A stretch of 64,000 nucleotides of DNA from assembly GCA_013403005.1 (NCBI GenBank), contig JACBOA010000001.1, positions 310,001 through 374,000 of the forward strand. The letters are read 5' to 3'. Positions 8,963 to 17,828 of this stretch are shown here, piece after piece (within the stretch, counting starts at the first letter, position 1; each line of letters opens with the position of its first letter). Position numbers and translations under genes: made by a program. This stretch comes from Methanobacteriaceae archaeon. Its GTDB lineage: Archaea; Methanobacteriota; Methanobacteria; Methanobacteriales; Methanobacteriaceae. The notes under the pieces were generated by a model, which was not told the origin of the DNA, did not search any database, and saw nothing but the letters and a program-made list of their open reading frames with translations.

Positions 8963-11077
8963 ATGAGTGGGGAACAGGATTCATGGGATTGGTTTGAGGA
9001 TATTCAGGATCATTCCAAGTTCTACTGGTTAGCCCGCACCCTGGTAATGTGGGTGGGCGGATTTTTAGGTTTTGTAGTGATAGACTACTTCTCAGTGGGC
9101 CTGAATTTTGACAGCTGGGCCAATGCCTTTATAGTCGCAGGCATGGTGGGACTTTTAAATACTATTTTCTGGCCTTTAATGGCCCGATTTTTACTACCCT
9201 TCATGGTATTTACAGTGGGGATAGGGGCACTCCTTTTAAACGGATTTTTAATTTGGCTGGCCAGTAACTTTGTGGAGGGATTCACCATTGAAGGACCTGC
9301 CCTAATACTCACACCCATTGCCATGGCAGCAGTCACCGCCATACTATCCGCAATTCTCACCATTGATGATGATGCCACCTATTACCGCAGTGTCATCCGC
9401 AAAGCTAAAAAAGGAAAAATCGAATTTAAAGAAAAAACTGGAGTTATATTCCTGGAAATAGATGGTCTGGCTTATAACATTCTAAATGAAGCCATAGAAA
9501 AAGGCACCATGCCCACCCTTAAAAGATGGTTGGAGGAGAGAACCCACAAAATCATCCCCTGGGAAACCGACCTGTCAAGTCAGACAGGTGCCAGTCAGGC
9601 AGGAATACTCCACGGGAACAACCACAACATTCCCGCCTTCAGGTGGGTGGAAAAGGATAAAAATAATAAAATAATGGTTTCCACAGGACTGTCTGATGCC
9701 CCCATAATTGAGGAGAGAATCTCCGATGGTAACGGGCTTTTAGTGTGTCAGGGGGCCAGCAGAACCAACCTTTTCTCTGGAGATGCTGCTGATGTCATAT
9801 TCACCTACAGTCAACTTAAAAATCTGGGACGGTTTTACACCCGTGCCTGGTACTATGTATACTCCTACCCCTCCAATTTCGCCCGTATTGTGGCCTTATT
9901 CCTATGGGATGTTCTTTTGGATTTCACATCCCAAATCTTACACTGGGCCAAGAACGTCAGACCCCGCATAAGGCGAGGGTTTATTTATCCATTTGTAAGG
10001 GCTGGTGCCAATGTATTCTTAAGGGAGGTGACCACTGCCGTGCTTATCGGTGACATGCTAGAGGGGGAGGTGGATGTTGCCTACGTAACCTACCTGGGAT
10101 ATGATGAAATCGCCCATCATTCGGGAACAAGGGATTGGGATGCTTTTTATGCTCTTAAAAAATTGGACAAGCAGTTTCACCGCCTGGAAAATGCCCGTAA
10201 ATACGCTCCACGTCCCTACCAACTGGTGGTTCAGTCTGATCACGGTCAGACCAATGGAGCTACTTTCCTGCAGAGGTATGGTCAGACACTGGAAGACTTG
10301 GTACGTGATTTAATCCCTCCAGAGGCCATGATTTACAGTGAGCTCTCCTCCAATGAAGACCATTTCGGGCAGGCTATCCAGGACCCCATTGAAGATGGTA
10401 AGCGATTTATGAGGGTTAAAGGGGAAAGAGTTGCTGATGAGAGTAAAAATATTTTCTATAAAGCAGTTAAAACAGCTGATGAGGCTCCATTAATAAAGGG
10501 TAAGGTTTTGGAGTATCTGCAGCGACATGAAATAGGTCAAATGCCTCCCAAAAAGAAGGCAACTTCTGAGGAAGCGCAGGTAATTGTACTGGCATCAGGA
10601 AACCTGGGACTCATCTATCTCACAGACTATGAGGACAGATTAACCTTTGAACAGATAAAAACCATCTATCCAGATCTAATTCCCGGTTTAGTGCAACATG
10701 AAGGTATTGGATTTATAATGGTTCACTCTAAAAAGCAGGGCCCCCTAGCCATGGGAAGGGAGGGCATTAATTACCTTAAAGATGGTTTCCTGGAGGGAAA
10801 AGACCCCTTAACTCCCTTCGGGCCAAGAGCAAATAAACATCTTCTACGTACAGATAGTTTCAAGTATGCTCCAGATATTCTGGTGAACAGCTTTTACGAT
10901 GAGGAAAATAATGAAGTAGCTGCCTTTGAGGAATTAGTGGGCAGTCACGGTGGATTGGGTGGTGAACAAACTCAACCCTTTATAATGTACCCCTCAGATT
11001 GGGATATGGGCTCTGAAGAAATCGTGGGTGCTGAAAATTTATATAAAATTCTTAAAAAACAGCTTAAACGGTTATAA
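8963..11077 (+). CDS. Holin-like membrane domain fused to alkaline-phosphatase-superfamily enzyme
   Basis: A 704-residue fusion. Residues about 25-135 carry four membrane helices resembling the phage_holin_4_2 family ('GMVGLLNTIFWPLMARFLLP'). From about residue 155 a phosphodiesterase/nucleotide-pyrophosphatase-like fold of the alkaline phosphatase superfamily begins. It has 'LEIDGLAY' (first metal Asp), 'SSQTGASQAGILHG' (likely nucleophile Thr or Ser), 'YDEIAHHSG', 'QSDHGQTNG' and 'GSHGGLGG'. The residues needed for two metals are therefore in place. The catalytic part probably faces outward or sits on the membrane and may act on lipid-linked or nucleotide phosphodiesters; the substrate is unknown. 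The start is the ATG beginning MSGEQDSWDW, preceded by an AAAGGGGA ribosome binding site. Confidence 0.82.
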   Translation: MSGEQDSWDWFEDIQDHSKFYWLARTLVMWVGGFLGFVVIDYFSVGLNFDSWANAFIVAGMVGLLNTIFWPLMARFLLPFMVFTVGIGALLLNGFLIWLASNFVEGFTIEGPALILTPIAMAAVTAILSAILTIDDDATYYRSVIRKAKKGKIEFKEKTGVIFLEIDGLAYNILNEAIEKGTMPTLKRWLEERTHKIIPWETDLSSQTGASQAGILHGNNHNIPAFRWVEKDKNNKIMVSTGLSDAPIIEERISDGNGLLVCQGASRTNLFSGDAADVIFTYSQLKNLGRFYTRAWYYVYSYPSNFARIVALFLWDVLLDFTSQILHWAKNVRPRIRRGFIYPFVRAGANVFLREVTTAVLIGDMLEGEVDVAYVTYLGYDEIAHHSGTRDWDAFYALKKLDKQFHRLENARKYAPRPYQLVVQSDHGQTNGATFLQRYGQTLEDLVRDLIPPEAMIYSELSSNEDHFGQAIQDPIEDGKRFMRVKGERVADESKNIFYKAVKTADEAPLIKGKVLEYLQRHEIGQMPPKKKATSEEAQVIVLASGNLGLIYLTDYEDRLTFEQIKTIYPDLIPGLVQHEGIGFIMVHSKKQGPLAMGREGINYLKDGFLEGKDPLTPFGPRANKHLLRTDSFKYAPDILVNSFYDEENNEVAAFEELVGSHGGLGGEQTQPFIMYPSDWDMGSEEIVGAENLYKILKKQLKRL

Positions 11078-11314
11078 ACCATTCAATTTTCTTATTTCCG
11101 TATCTATAATCAAAAGGCTTCAAATGCTATTAAATGCTTTATTATTATTTCTACAGACATTTTTCTACAGAAATTATTTAATAGCGATATTTAATAACGA
11201 ATTTTTTAAAAGAAAAGAAATTATTGAAAGTAGAGATGAAATAAACATGCCTTGAGTTTATGGGAATAAGCAGAATTTCAAAATTATTACAATTAGAAAA
11301 AAAGAAGGGTTAAA

Positions 11315-11578
11315 TTATTCAGGTACAGGAATTTTCCACAGGTAACCAACTTTCTTACCATTTAACTGTTTATTTTTTCCTTTCTTTTTGGATAAATGAG
11401 CTTCACTACCTTCCCATGATTCCAGGTTTTCATCGAGATATTTGGCTATTTCTTCACTGTATTTTTTGGTTCCAATGGTGTAATTGTCACTTTTATTGCG
11501 AATGTAGCTGATTCCGTCACCTTTTTCTTCCATTACCTTTGATATTTCCATTATTTTCTTATAAAAATCTATAGACAT
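11315..11578 (-). CDS. Small conserved-looking protein of unknown function
   Basis: An 87-residue, highly charged, soluble protein. A helical N-terminal half ('FYKKIMEISKVMEEKG') is followed by a basic, Lys- and Gly-rich stretch around residues 60-75 ('SKKKGKNKQLNGKKVGY') and a short 'WKIPVP' end. The ATG has AGGAGATC eight bases before it, so translation is credible. I recognise no family. The basic stretch could bind nucleic acid, but that is a guess. It stands alone between the holin-phosphatase gene and tfb, with AT-rich gaps on both sides. Confidence 0.6.
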   Translation of the reverse strand: MSIDFYKKIMEISKVMEEKGDGISYIRNKSDNYTIGTKKYSEEIAKYLDENLESWEGSEAHLSKKKGKNKQLNGKKVGYLWKIPVPE

Positions 11579-11829
11579 AATATGATCTCCTTATTTTTTT
11601 AGAATAAAAATGTATTATGAATAATTTAGCTGAAATATGATTCAATATTATTCAAAAACTGATTTTTTATTCATAAAAAATTCAATTTTTTCAAATTTTA
11701 CTAGTTCATTATATATTCATGTATCCTCATGAAAATACTTTACGGAAAATAAAAAATGTGTGAAAAGTAGGATCAATCCCTTTCTGGATAAATCCACAAA
11801 TTCACTTATATTTCTAAAAAAACTATTTA

Positions 11830-12852
11830 TTAGAGTGTTACACCCATATCTAACTGTTCTGTGAGCTCTTTGTAACGGTTACGGATTGTAACTTCAGTTA
11901 CTCCAGCTATATCTGCCACATCACGTTGTGTTTTCCTTTCACCTAAGAGTACTGAGGCAATGTATAATGCAGCAGCAGCCACTCCAGTAGGCCCTCTCCC
12001 GGAGGTCAGACCTTTTTCCATGGCTTTTTCTATGATTTCTATGGCTTTGGATTGAACTTCTCCTGATAGATTCAGTTCACTGGCGAAACGTGGAACATAG
12101 TCAACTGGACTGGTGGGTGGTAGTTTAATGTTCAGTTCCCTGGTGAGGAAACGGTAGGTTCTGCCCACTTCCTTTTTACTGACCCTGGAAACTTCCGCAA
12201 TTTCATCCAGGGTCCTGGGAACGTTACATCTCCGGCAGGCTGCGTATAGTGATGCGGCAACCACTCCTTCTATGCTTCTTCCTCTGATGAGCTTGTTCTC
12301 CACTGCGTTACGGTACACCACTGATGCTGCTTCTCTAACGCTTCTGGGAAGTCCCAGTCTAGAGGAGTCGCGGTCCAGTTCACTGAGTGCAAAGGCCAGG
12401 TTTCGTTCTGTTGCCCCGGAAATCCTTATTTTACGCTGCCATTTTCTGAGCCGGTACCATTGGGCTCGGTTACGGGCAGGTATGTCACGACCATAAATGT
12501 CCTTGTTTCTCCAGTCAATCATGGTGGAAAGACCCTTGTCGTGTATGGTGTAGGTGATTGGTGCTCCTACTCTGGTTCTTTTATCCCGCTGTTCATGGTC
12601 AAAAGCCCTCCACTCGGGCCCCATGTCCACCAGGTTGTCATCGATTACCAGGCCGCATGCACCACAAACAATTTCTCCACGTTCAGGGTCATTGTTAATC
12701 TTCTCAGACTGACATTCAGGACATTTTGTCTCGATTTTTTCAATCTCAGACATGTCCTGCTTCATCTGTTCTTTCCCTGAAACTTCCCTCTTTTCTTTAG
12801 TGATTTCAGGAACCTTTTCAACTAATTCTTGCTTCGTTTCCGTCGCCCCCAT
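11830..12852 (-). CDS. tfb: Transcription initiation factor TFB
   Basis: The archaeal TFIIB homologue, which bridges TBP at the promoter to RNA polymerase. The N-terminal zinc ribbon is intact ('CPECQSEK' ... 'CGACG', about residues 44-64), followed by the B-reader region ('GPEWRAFDHEQRDKRTRVG') and two cyclin-like repeats (about 130-230 and 235-340), each with its helix-turn-helix; the second ends 'TEVTIRNRYKEL'. The longest frame gives 340 residues, with an acidic/basic N-terminal extension of about 40 residues. A start at the internal ATG MKQDMSEIEK (about residue 30) would be closer to the usual length and has an AGGGAAAG ribosome binding site. With the longer start the gene overlaps gar1 by 31 bases. 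Confidence 0.95.
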   Translation of the reverse strand: MGATETKQELVEKVPEITKEKREVSGKEQMKQDMSEIEKIETKCPECQSEKINNDPERGEIVCGACGLVIDDNLVDMGPEWRAFDHEQRDKRTRVGAPITYTIHDKGLSTMIDWRNKDIYGRDIPARNRAQWYRLRKWQRKIRISGATERNLAFALSELDRDSSRLGLPRSVREAASVVYRNAVENKLIRGRSIEGVVAASLYAACRRCNVPRTLDEIAEVSRVSKKEVGRTYRFLTRELNIKLPPTSPVDYVPRFASELNLSGEVQSKAIEIIEKAMEKGLTSGRGPTGVAAAALYIASVLLGERKTQRDVADIAGVTEVTIRNRYKELTEQLDMGVTL

Positions 12853-13097
12853 TTCTTCTTACTTTGTTTAGGTACATAAAGTGTCTCTCCAACTCGGTTT
12901 TCAAAGTTTTTAGAATTTTTTGCATGAATTTTCACTGAAATGTATGGATCTTTGGTAGGTCCGAAAACATCATGAATATAACCAACTTTCTTATGATGGG
13001 AGTTAAAAACTGACAATCCCAAGGCAGGGGTTTGGTGTGATCGAAGTATAATTCGCCCTCTGTTGGAGAGATGCAGTATATTACCAAGTTTCTTCAT
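12822..13097 (-). CDS. gar1: H/ACA ribonucleoprotein subunit Gar1
   Basis: A 91-residue protein with the Gar1 beta-barrel signature: 'KKVGYIHDVFGPTKDPYISV' near the centre, then a basic tail. Gar1 joins Cbf5, Nop10 and L7Ae in the box H/ACA RNP that pseudouridylates rRNA. It ends inside the tfb reading frame if tfb uses its first ATG, and the two lie in the same order and strand, an association common in archaea. A TATA element about 22 bases before the ATG suggests a leaderless or nearly leaderless mRNA. That would explain the absence of a Shine-Dalgarno. Confidence 0.9.
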   Translation of the reverse strand: MKKLGNILHLSNRGRIILRSHQTPALGLSVFNSHHKKVGYIHDVFGPTKDPYISVKIHAKNSKNFENRVGETLYVPKQSKKKWGRRKRSKN

Positions 13098-13111
13098 GCA
13101 CTAAAACCGAA

Positions 13112-13125
13112 AATCTTATATATGT
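13112..13125 (-). promoter_or_regulatory. TATA box for gar1-tfb
   Basis: On the minus strand the stretch ACATATATAAGATT is centred about 22-23 bases before the gar1 ATG, the spacing expected for an archaeal TATA box with transcription starting at or next to the start codon. Confidence 0.55.
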
Positions 13126-13217
13126 TTGTAACTATTCTTTCAGAATTAGTATATAAATGTTTCGATAGATTTATAATAAAGATCACTAAAAGTATTCTTA
13201 TATTCACTATCAAATTT

Positions 13218-14288
13218 CTATAAATCGGCTGGTAGTGGGTTAACACTTTTATTTTTAACTTTGCGGCTGTAATAGAGGGCAGCAACAGCACCAATTATGG
13301 TGGGAACTATATAGCTTGCCAGACGATCAATTAGGCTGGCAGCCATTACCACATCTGCTGAAACACCCACCACAGCGAAAAGAGCGATTAAAGTAGCTTC
13401 CCGTATTCCCCAAGCACCTGGAAGTAAAGGTAAAAGAGAAATCAATATTCCAATGGTGTATATGATCACCAGGGGTAGAATGGGAGGGTAAACTCCTAAA
13501 GATCCAAAACAAACGTACATCCTAAGCATATCAAAACCCCACATGGCAAAGGAGAGTAAAAAAGCCATTATGAATACTTTACGATCCTGTAGGGCAGTGA
13601 GAAATCCCCTTGAAAATCGGTTAATGTAGAAGATGATTTTTTCTTTTATTTCAACGAAGGATATGTCTTTTTTGGTTAAGCGCATTACAGTGGGATAGAT
13701 GGATCTAGCGAGAGATATTAAAATTCTTTGGGTAATTTCTTTATTAAGGCCGGCGTAGATGAGTATTCCAAATAGGGTAATGGAAACTATGATCATGGCA
13801 ACTACGAATATGCGGGTTACCGGTGGAATATCCCAGCTTAACAAGAATAAGGCTGCTATGATGGATATAAGTACAAATGGTAGGAATTCAAAGACACGGT
13901 CTGCTGTGGATGATGCGAATCCTATTTCAAATGGTGTTCCTTCAACTTCTTTTAATAAAAATGCTCTCAGGGGTTCTCCTCCGGCTGCACTGGGTGTAAC
14001 ATTGTTTCCAAATAAGCTGGCAAAGAGCATCATCATGACTGTGGTGAATTTGGGAGATGTGTCTACCACGTCCAGTATTATTTTCCACCTTGCAGTCCAT
14101 GCAATGAGTATTCCGGCTTCCATTACAAAGTTTAAGAGAACCCACTCCCATCTAGCCTTCTTTAAGGTGTCAAGAACATCATTGAAACCTATTAGGAAGG
14201 TCATGGCAAAGATCATAAATGCAGCCACCCCAAAAGTGGCCAAGATCTTCCATTTATGCTTCTTAATAACTGCGTATGTGTCTTCCAT
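13218..14288 (-). CDS. UPF0104/LPG-synthase-TM family flippase-like protein
   Basis: A membrane protein of about 356 residues with eight or so helices, matching the UPF0104 (lysylphosphatidylglycerol synthase transmembrane region) family. The hallmark 'NNVTPSAAGGEPLRAFLLKE' lies near residue 95, and 'LLPGAWGIREATLIALF' near residue 305. In bacteria this domain moves lysyl-phosphatidylglycerol across the membrane; archaeal relatives such as AglD-type proteins have been linked to lipid-carrier glycan pathways. No soluble aminoacyl-transfer domain is present, so it may act as a lipid or glycolipid flippase. I chose the ATG beginning MEDTYAVIKK, which has GAGGT four bases upstream. Confidence 0.83.
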   Translation of the reverse strand: MEDTYAVIKKHKWKILATFGVAAFMIFAMTFLIGFNDVLDTLKKARWEWVLLNFVMEAGILIAWTARWKIILDVVDTSPKFTTVMMMLFASLFGNNVTPSAAGGEPLRAFLLKEVEGTPFEIGFASSTADRVFEFLPFVLISIIAALFLLSWDIPPVTRIFVVAMIIVSITLFGILIYAGLNKEITQRILISLARSIYPTVMRLTKKDISFVEIKEKIIFYINRFSRGFLTALQDRKVFIMAFLLSFAMWGFDMLRMYVCFGSLGVYPPILPLVIIYTIGILISLLPLLPGAWGIREATLIALFAVVGVSADVVMAASLIDRLASYIVPTIIGAVAALYYSRKVKNKSVNPLPADL

Positions 14289-14441
14289 GAAAACCTCTAA
14301 AAAAATTTTAGTCAATTAATCCTTAAACATATTATTTACAAATTTGATTGTTTATGATTATTATTAATAAAGTTCCGTTGACGGATTAAAACCATTTAAA
14401 TCAAGTCTCAAATATCGAATAAAAATTCATAAATAATTCCC

Positions 14442-15119
14442 TTAAATACCTAAAATATCAGACAATAATGCACCTTCCTGAATTAGGCCCAGTATTTCTT
14501 CTTCTTTTTGTTTTATTTTCCTGGCTTCGTTTATTACCTTCTTTAAAAGATTTTCAGGCACTAAAACCACACCACAATCATCACCGAAAACCCAGTCTCC
14601 AGGGTTAACTAAAACTCCTCCACAGTCCAGAGGGATGTTAATTTCTCCTTCAGCACTGGGGTTACCTGCATTGGGAACTATACTGCGGGAAAAAACCGGG
14701 TAATTAAGGTCGCGAATTGCTTTAACATCTCTTACTGCACCATAAATCACGGTACCTCCCAGACCTTTCTCCTGGGAGTAGGTGGAAAATAGTTCACCCC
14801 AAACTCCTACGTCATCCCCATCACAGGATATGAAAATAATTTCCCCTTCTCTGGCAGTTTCAATGGCTTTAAGTGAAGTTCCCCAATCATCCTGTCTGGT
14901 ACTAACAGTAACCACTCTTCCCTGAATCTTCAAATTATTTTTAACAGGTTTCACTTGAGGTATAACTCCGTCTTTACCAGTTAGATTCTTTAATGCATCT
15001 GAAATCTGTGAAGTGCTAATATCCATACCTTCCAATTTAAAATCAATCTTTTCAGAATTTTTTTGGGATGAAAACTTTTTTAATAATAAATTAGGGGAAA
15101 CTTCCAATTTTTTGGCCAT
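14442..15119 (-). CDS. RraA-like family protein
   Basis: A 225-residue protein of the RraA/demethylmenaquinone-methyltransferase-like fold. The core shows the family run 'GGTVIYGAVRDVKAIRDL' with the Arg-Asp of the RraA site and 'YPVFSRSIVPNAG'. Bacterial RraA binds RNase E, and other members are aldolases acting on oxo-acids; several archaeal relatives are fused to hexulose-phosphate synthase. This copy has an extra N-terminal stretch of about 40 residues, so its activity cannot be assigned. The ATG lies four bases after the stop of the DUF211 gene, suggesting coupled translation. Confidence 0.8.
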   Translation of the reverse strand: MAKKLEVSPNLLLKKFSSQKNSEKIDFKLEGMDISTSQISDALKNLTGKDGVIPQVKPVKNNLKIQGRVVTVSTRQDDWGTSLKAIETAREGEIIFISCDGDDVGVWGELFSTYSQEKGLGGTVIYGAVRDVKAIRDLNYPVFSRSIVPNAGNPSAEGEINIPLDCGGVLVNPGDWVFGDDCGVVLVPENLLKKVINEARKIKQKEEEILGLIQEGALLSDILGI

Positions 15120-15123
15120 GAAA

Positions 15124-15414
15124 TCAGTCCTGTGGAGTTGTAACTTCCTCAACCATGGTTTTACCGGCGACTACTTCGTCCACACTGTGAATTGAACCAC
15201 CATACTGTTCTATGGCTTTACTTATCTCCTCAAAGTCCAGATCGTTACCCTGCATGGTAACTTTAATGTTTTCAGTTTCCTTATCAATTTCCATTAGGGT
15301 AACGTTAACTCCTTCCACACCATTCACTTCGCTTAAAAATTTAGCAAAATGAGGCAAAGTAGGTTCATGGGGCTTTAATATGTCTAAAACTATTCTTATA
15401 AGACCTTTTGCCAA
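15124..15414 (-). CDS. DUF211 family protein
   Basis: A 96-residue protein of the archaeal DUF211 family, with a ferredoxin-like alpha/beta pattern: 'LIRIVLDILKPHEPTLPHFAK' followed by 'VEGVNVTLMEID' and 'IKVTMQGNDLDFEEISKAIE'. No biochemical role is established for the family. The start is a TTG with GGAGG seven bases before it. It is immediately upstream of the RraA-like gene and almost certainly in the same transcript. Confidence 0.88.
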   Translation of the reverse strand: MAKGLIRIVLDILKPHEPTLPHFAKFLSEVNGVEGVNVTLMEIDKETENIKVTMQGNDLDFEEISKAIEQYGGSIHSVDEVVAGKTMVEEVTTPQD

Positions 15415-15671
15415 TTTAGGTCCTCCAGTTATTTCTTCATCAATATTTTAGTTTCATTTTGCATCTGTATTTGCTTGTATAAATTCTTTATTAAATATAT
15501 TATAAAACTTTATGCTCAAGTGAAACAGTTTTAAATGGTTAAACAAAGCCTAAACATTCTGTTATAGTTTATATTCTCCTGTTTTCCATAAAAAAAATCT
15601 AGTCCGTTATATTCTTCAATATATGGTAATTCCAACAATTTTAGTGGGAAAGAAGTATGGCTATTTACTTC

Positions 15672-15684
15672 AATTTTATATAGG
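15672..15684 (+). promoter_or_regulatory. TATA box upstream of the small Toprim gene
   Basis: AATTTTATATAGG is a good archaeal TATA element. Transcription would begin near 15703-15708, which lies after an in-frame ATG at 15690 and therefore argues for the later ATG at 15738 as the true start of the Toprim protein. Confidence 0.45.
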
Positions 15685-15737
15685 AGATAATGCATATTAA
15701 ACATAGATACTTACATAGCACCAGAATAGGGCTAATC

Positions 15738-16154
15738 ATGAGTTTTATTAAATTGTTCAATATAATCGAAGAGCTTAAGATCTGTGGGGATCAGGGAATT
15801 CCAGTTCTAATTGAAGGCAAAAAGGATGAAAAGGCCTTAAAGGAACTGGGAGTAAATGGAAATTTCATAAAAGTTTCTGGTTCAGGACTCAAACTCTTTG
15901 AAATTGCAGAAGTAGCGGCTCTATCACCAAGAGTGGTCATATTAACAGACTTTGATCGCAAAGGCAATCAACTTGCCAAAAGACTTTCAGAGGATATTCA
16001 AAGTCTTGGTTCTCATCCAGACCTTCGCTTCAGAAGGATAATCATGGGGATTACTCGTCGTTTTATTAAGGATATTGAGAGCCTCCCTCGGCATATGGAA
16101 CAATTGGAACTTGAAGAAAACCCATCTGGTGTGAAATGGTATTACTATCATTAA
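15738..16154 (+). CDS. Stand-alone Toprim domain protein
   Basis: A protein of about 138 residues consisting mainly of one Toprim domain, with the acidic 'VLIEGKKDEKAL' motif (near residue 23) and 'VVILTDFDRKGNQL' (near residue 65), the Glu and DxD residues that bind Mg2+ in primases and topoisomerases. Small Toprim proteins of this type (RNase M5-like/UPF0292) may be nucleases. It lies directly upstream of archaeal dnaG on the same strand. I prefer the ATG beginning MSFIKLFNII over one 16 codons upstream, because the TATA box would place the transcript start between the two. Confidence 0.78.
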   Translation: MSFIKLFNIIEELKICGDQGIPVLIEGKKDEKALKELGVNGNFIKVSGSGLKLFEIAEVAALSPRVVILTDFDRKGNQLAKRLSEDIQSLGSHPDLRFRRIIMGITRRFIKDIESLPRHMEQLELEENPSGVKWYYYH

Positions 16155-16238
16155 TAGTATTCCCAGATATTGATCTTCAGGCTTATTGTCTAGCCTCATT
16201 TTATCAGTAGTATCTATGCATTGATGGAGGCCCAAAAA

Positions 16239-17405
<1,167 letters not shown>

Positions 17406-17828
17406 GACTAAAGACTAAATAAATTTAAATAATTAAATTTATAATCCTTTAATTAGGGATAAAAAGATTGGATAACATTCTGATTGAAATCGTTATCCAA
17501 AAACATTTTTTTTAAATATTTCCCGATTTTTTCCCTGGTAATCCTTAAATTACAGTATAAAATAATTTGACTCTTACCTATTTATCATCCAGCACTATCA
17601 TCCAGTACAATAGTACAATTCACTAAATAATCCAATTCACTATTATCATCCACTTCAATTCAATGGTAAGCAAGATAGCTTGTAAAACAAGGATCAGTTA
17701 GTTCAGATGGAATGAATTTATTTAATTCCTCTAACATATTAATTTATTGAACCCATTTATCTACACTTTAGATGTGGGAAAGTTTCACAGTGCATAACCT
17801 TTAGATAAAATAAAAATTGAGGGATATC
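17406..17828. other. AT-rich intergenic gap with short direct repeats
   Basis: About 420 bases before the Lon-like ATPase gene. The nonamer TATCATCCA occurs three times (17583, 17596 and 17644), and AATTCACTA occurs twice between them. No reading frame or RNA gene is apparent. The repeats might be regulatory, but the low base complexity makes chance plausible. Confidence 0.4.

Noticed and set aside
8963..9378. Holin-like domain as a sign of prophage
   Set aside because: It is fused to an enzyme and no other phage genes are nearby.
12272..12780. Plus-strand reading frames opposite tfb
   Set aside because: They are reflections of the strongly conserved tfb coding strand and have no ribosome binding sites.
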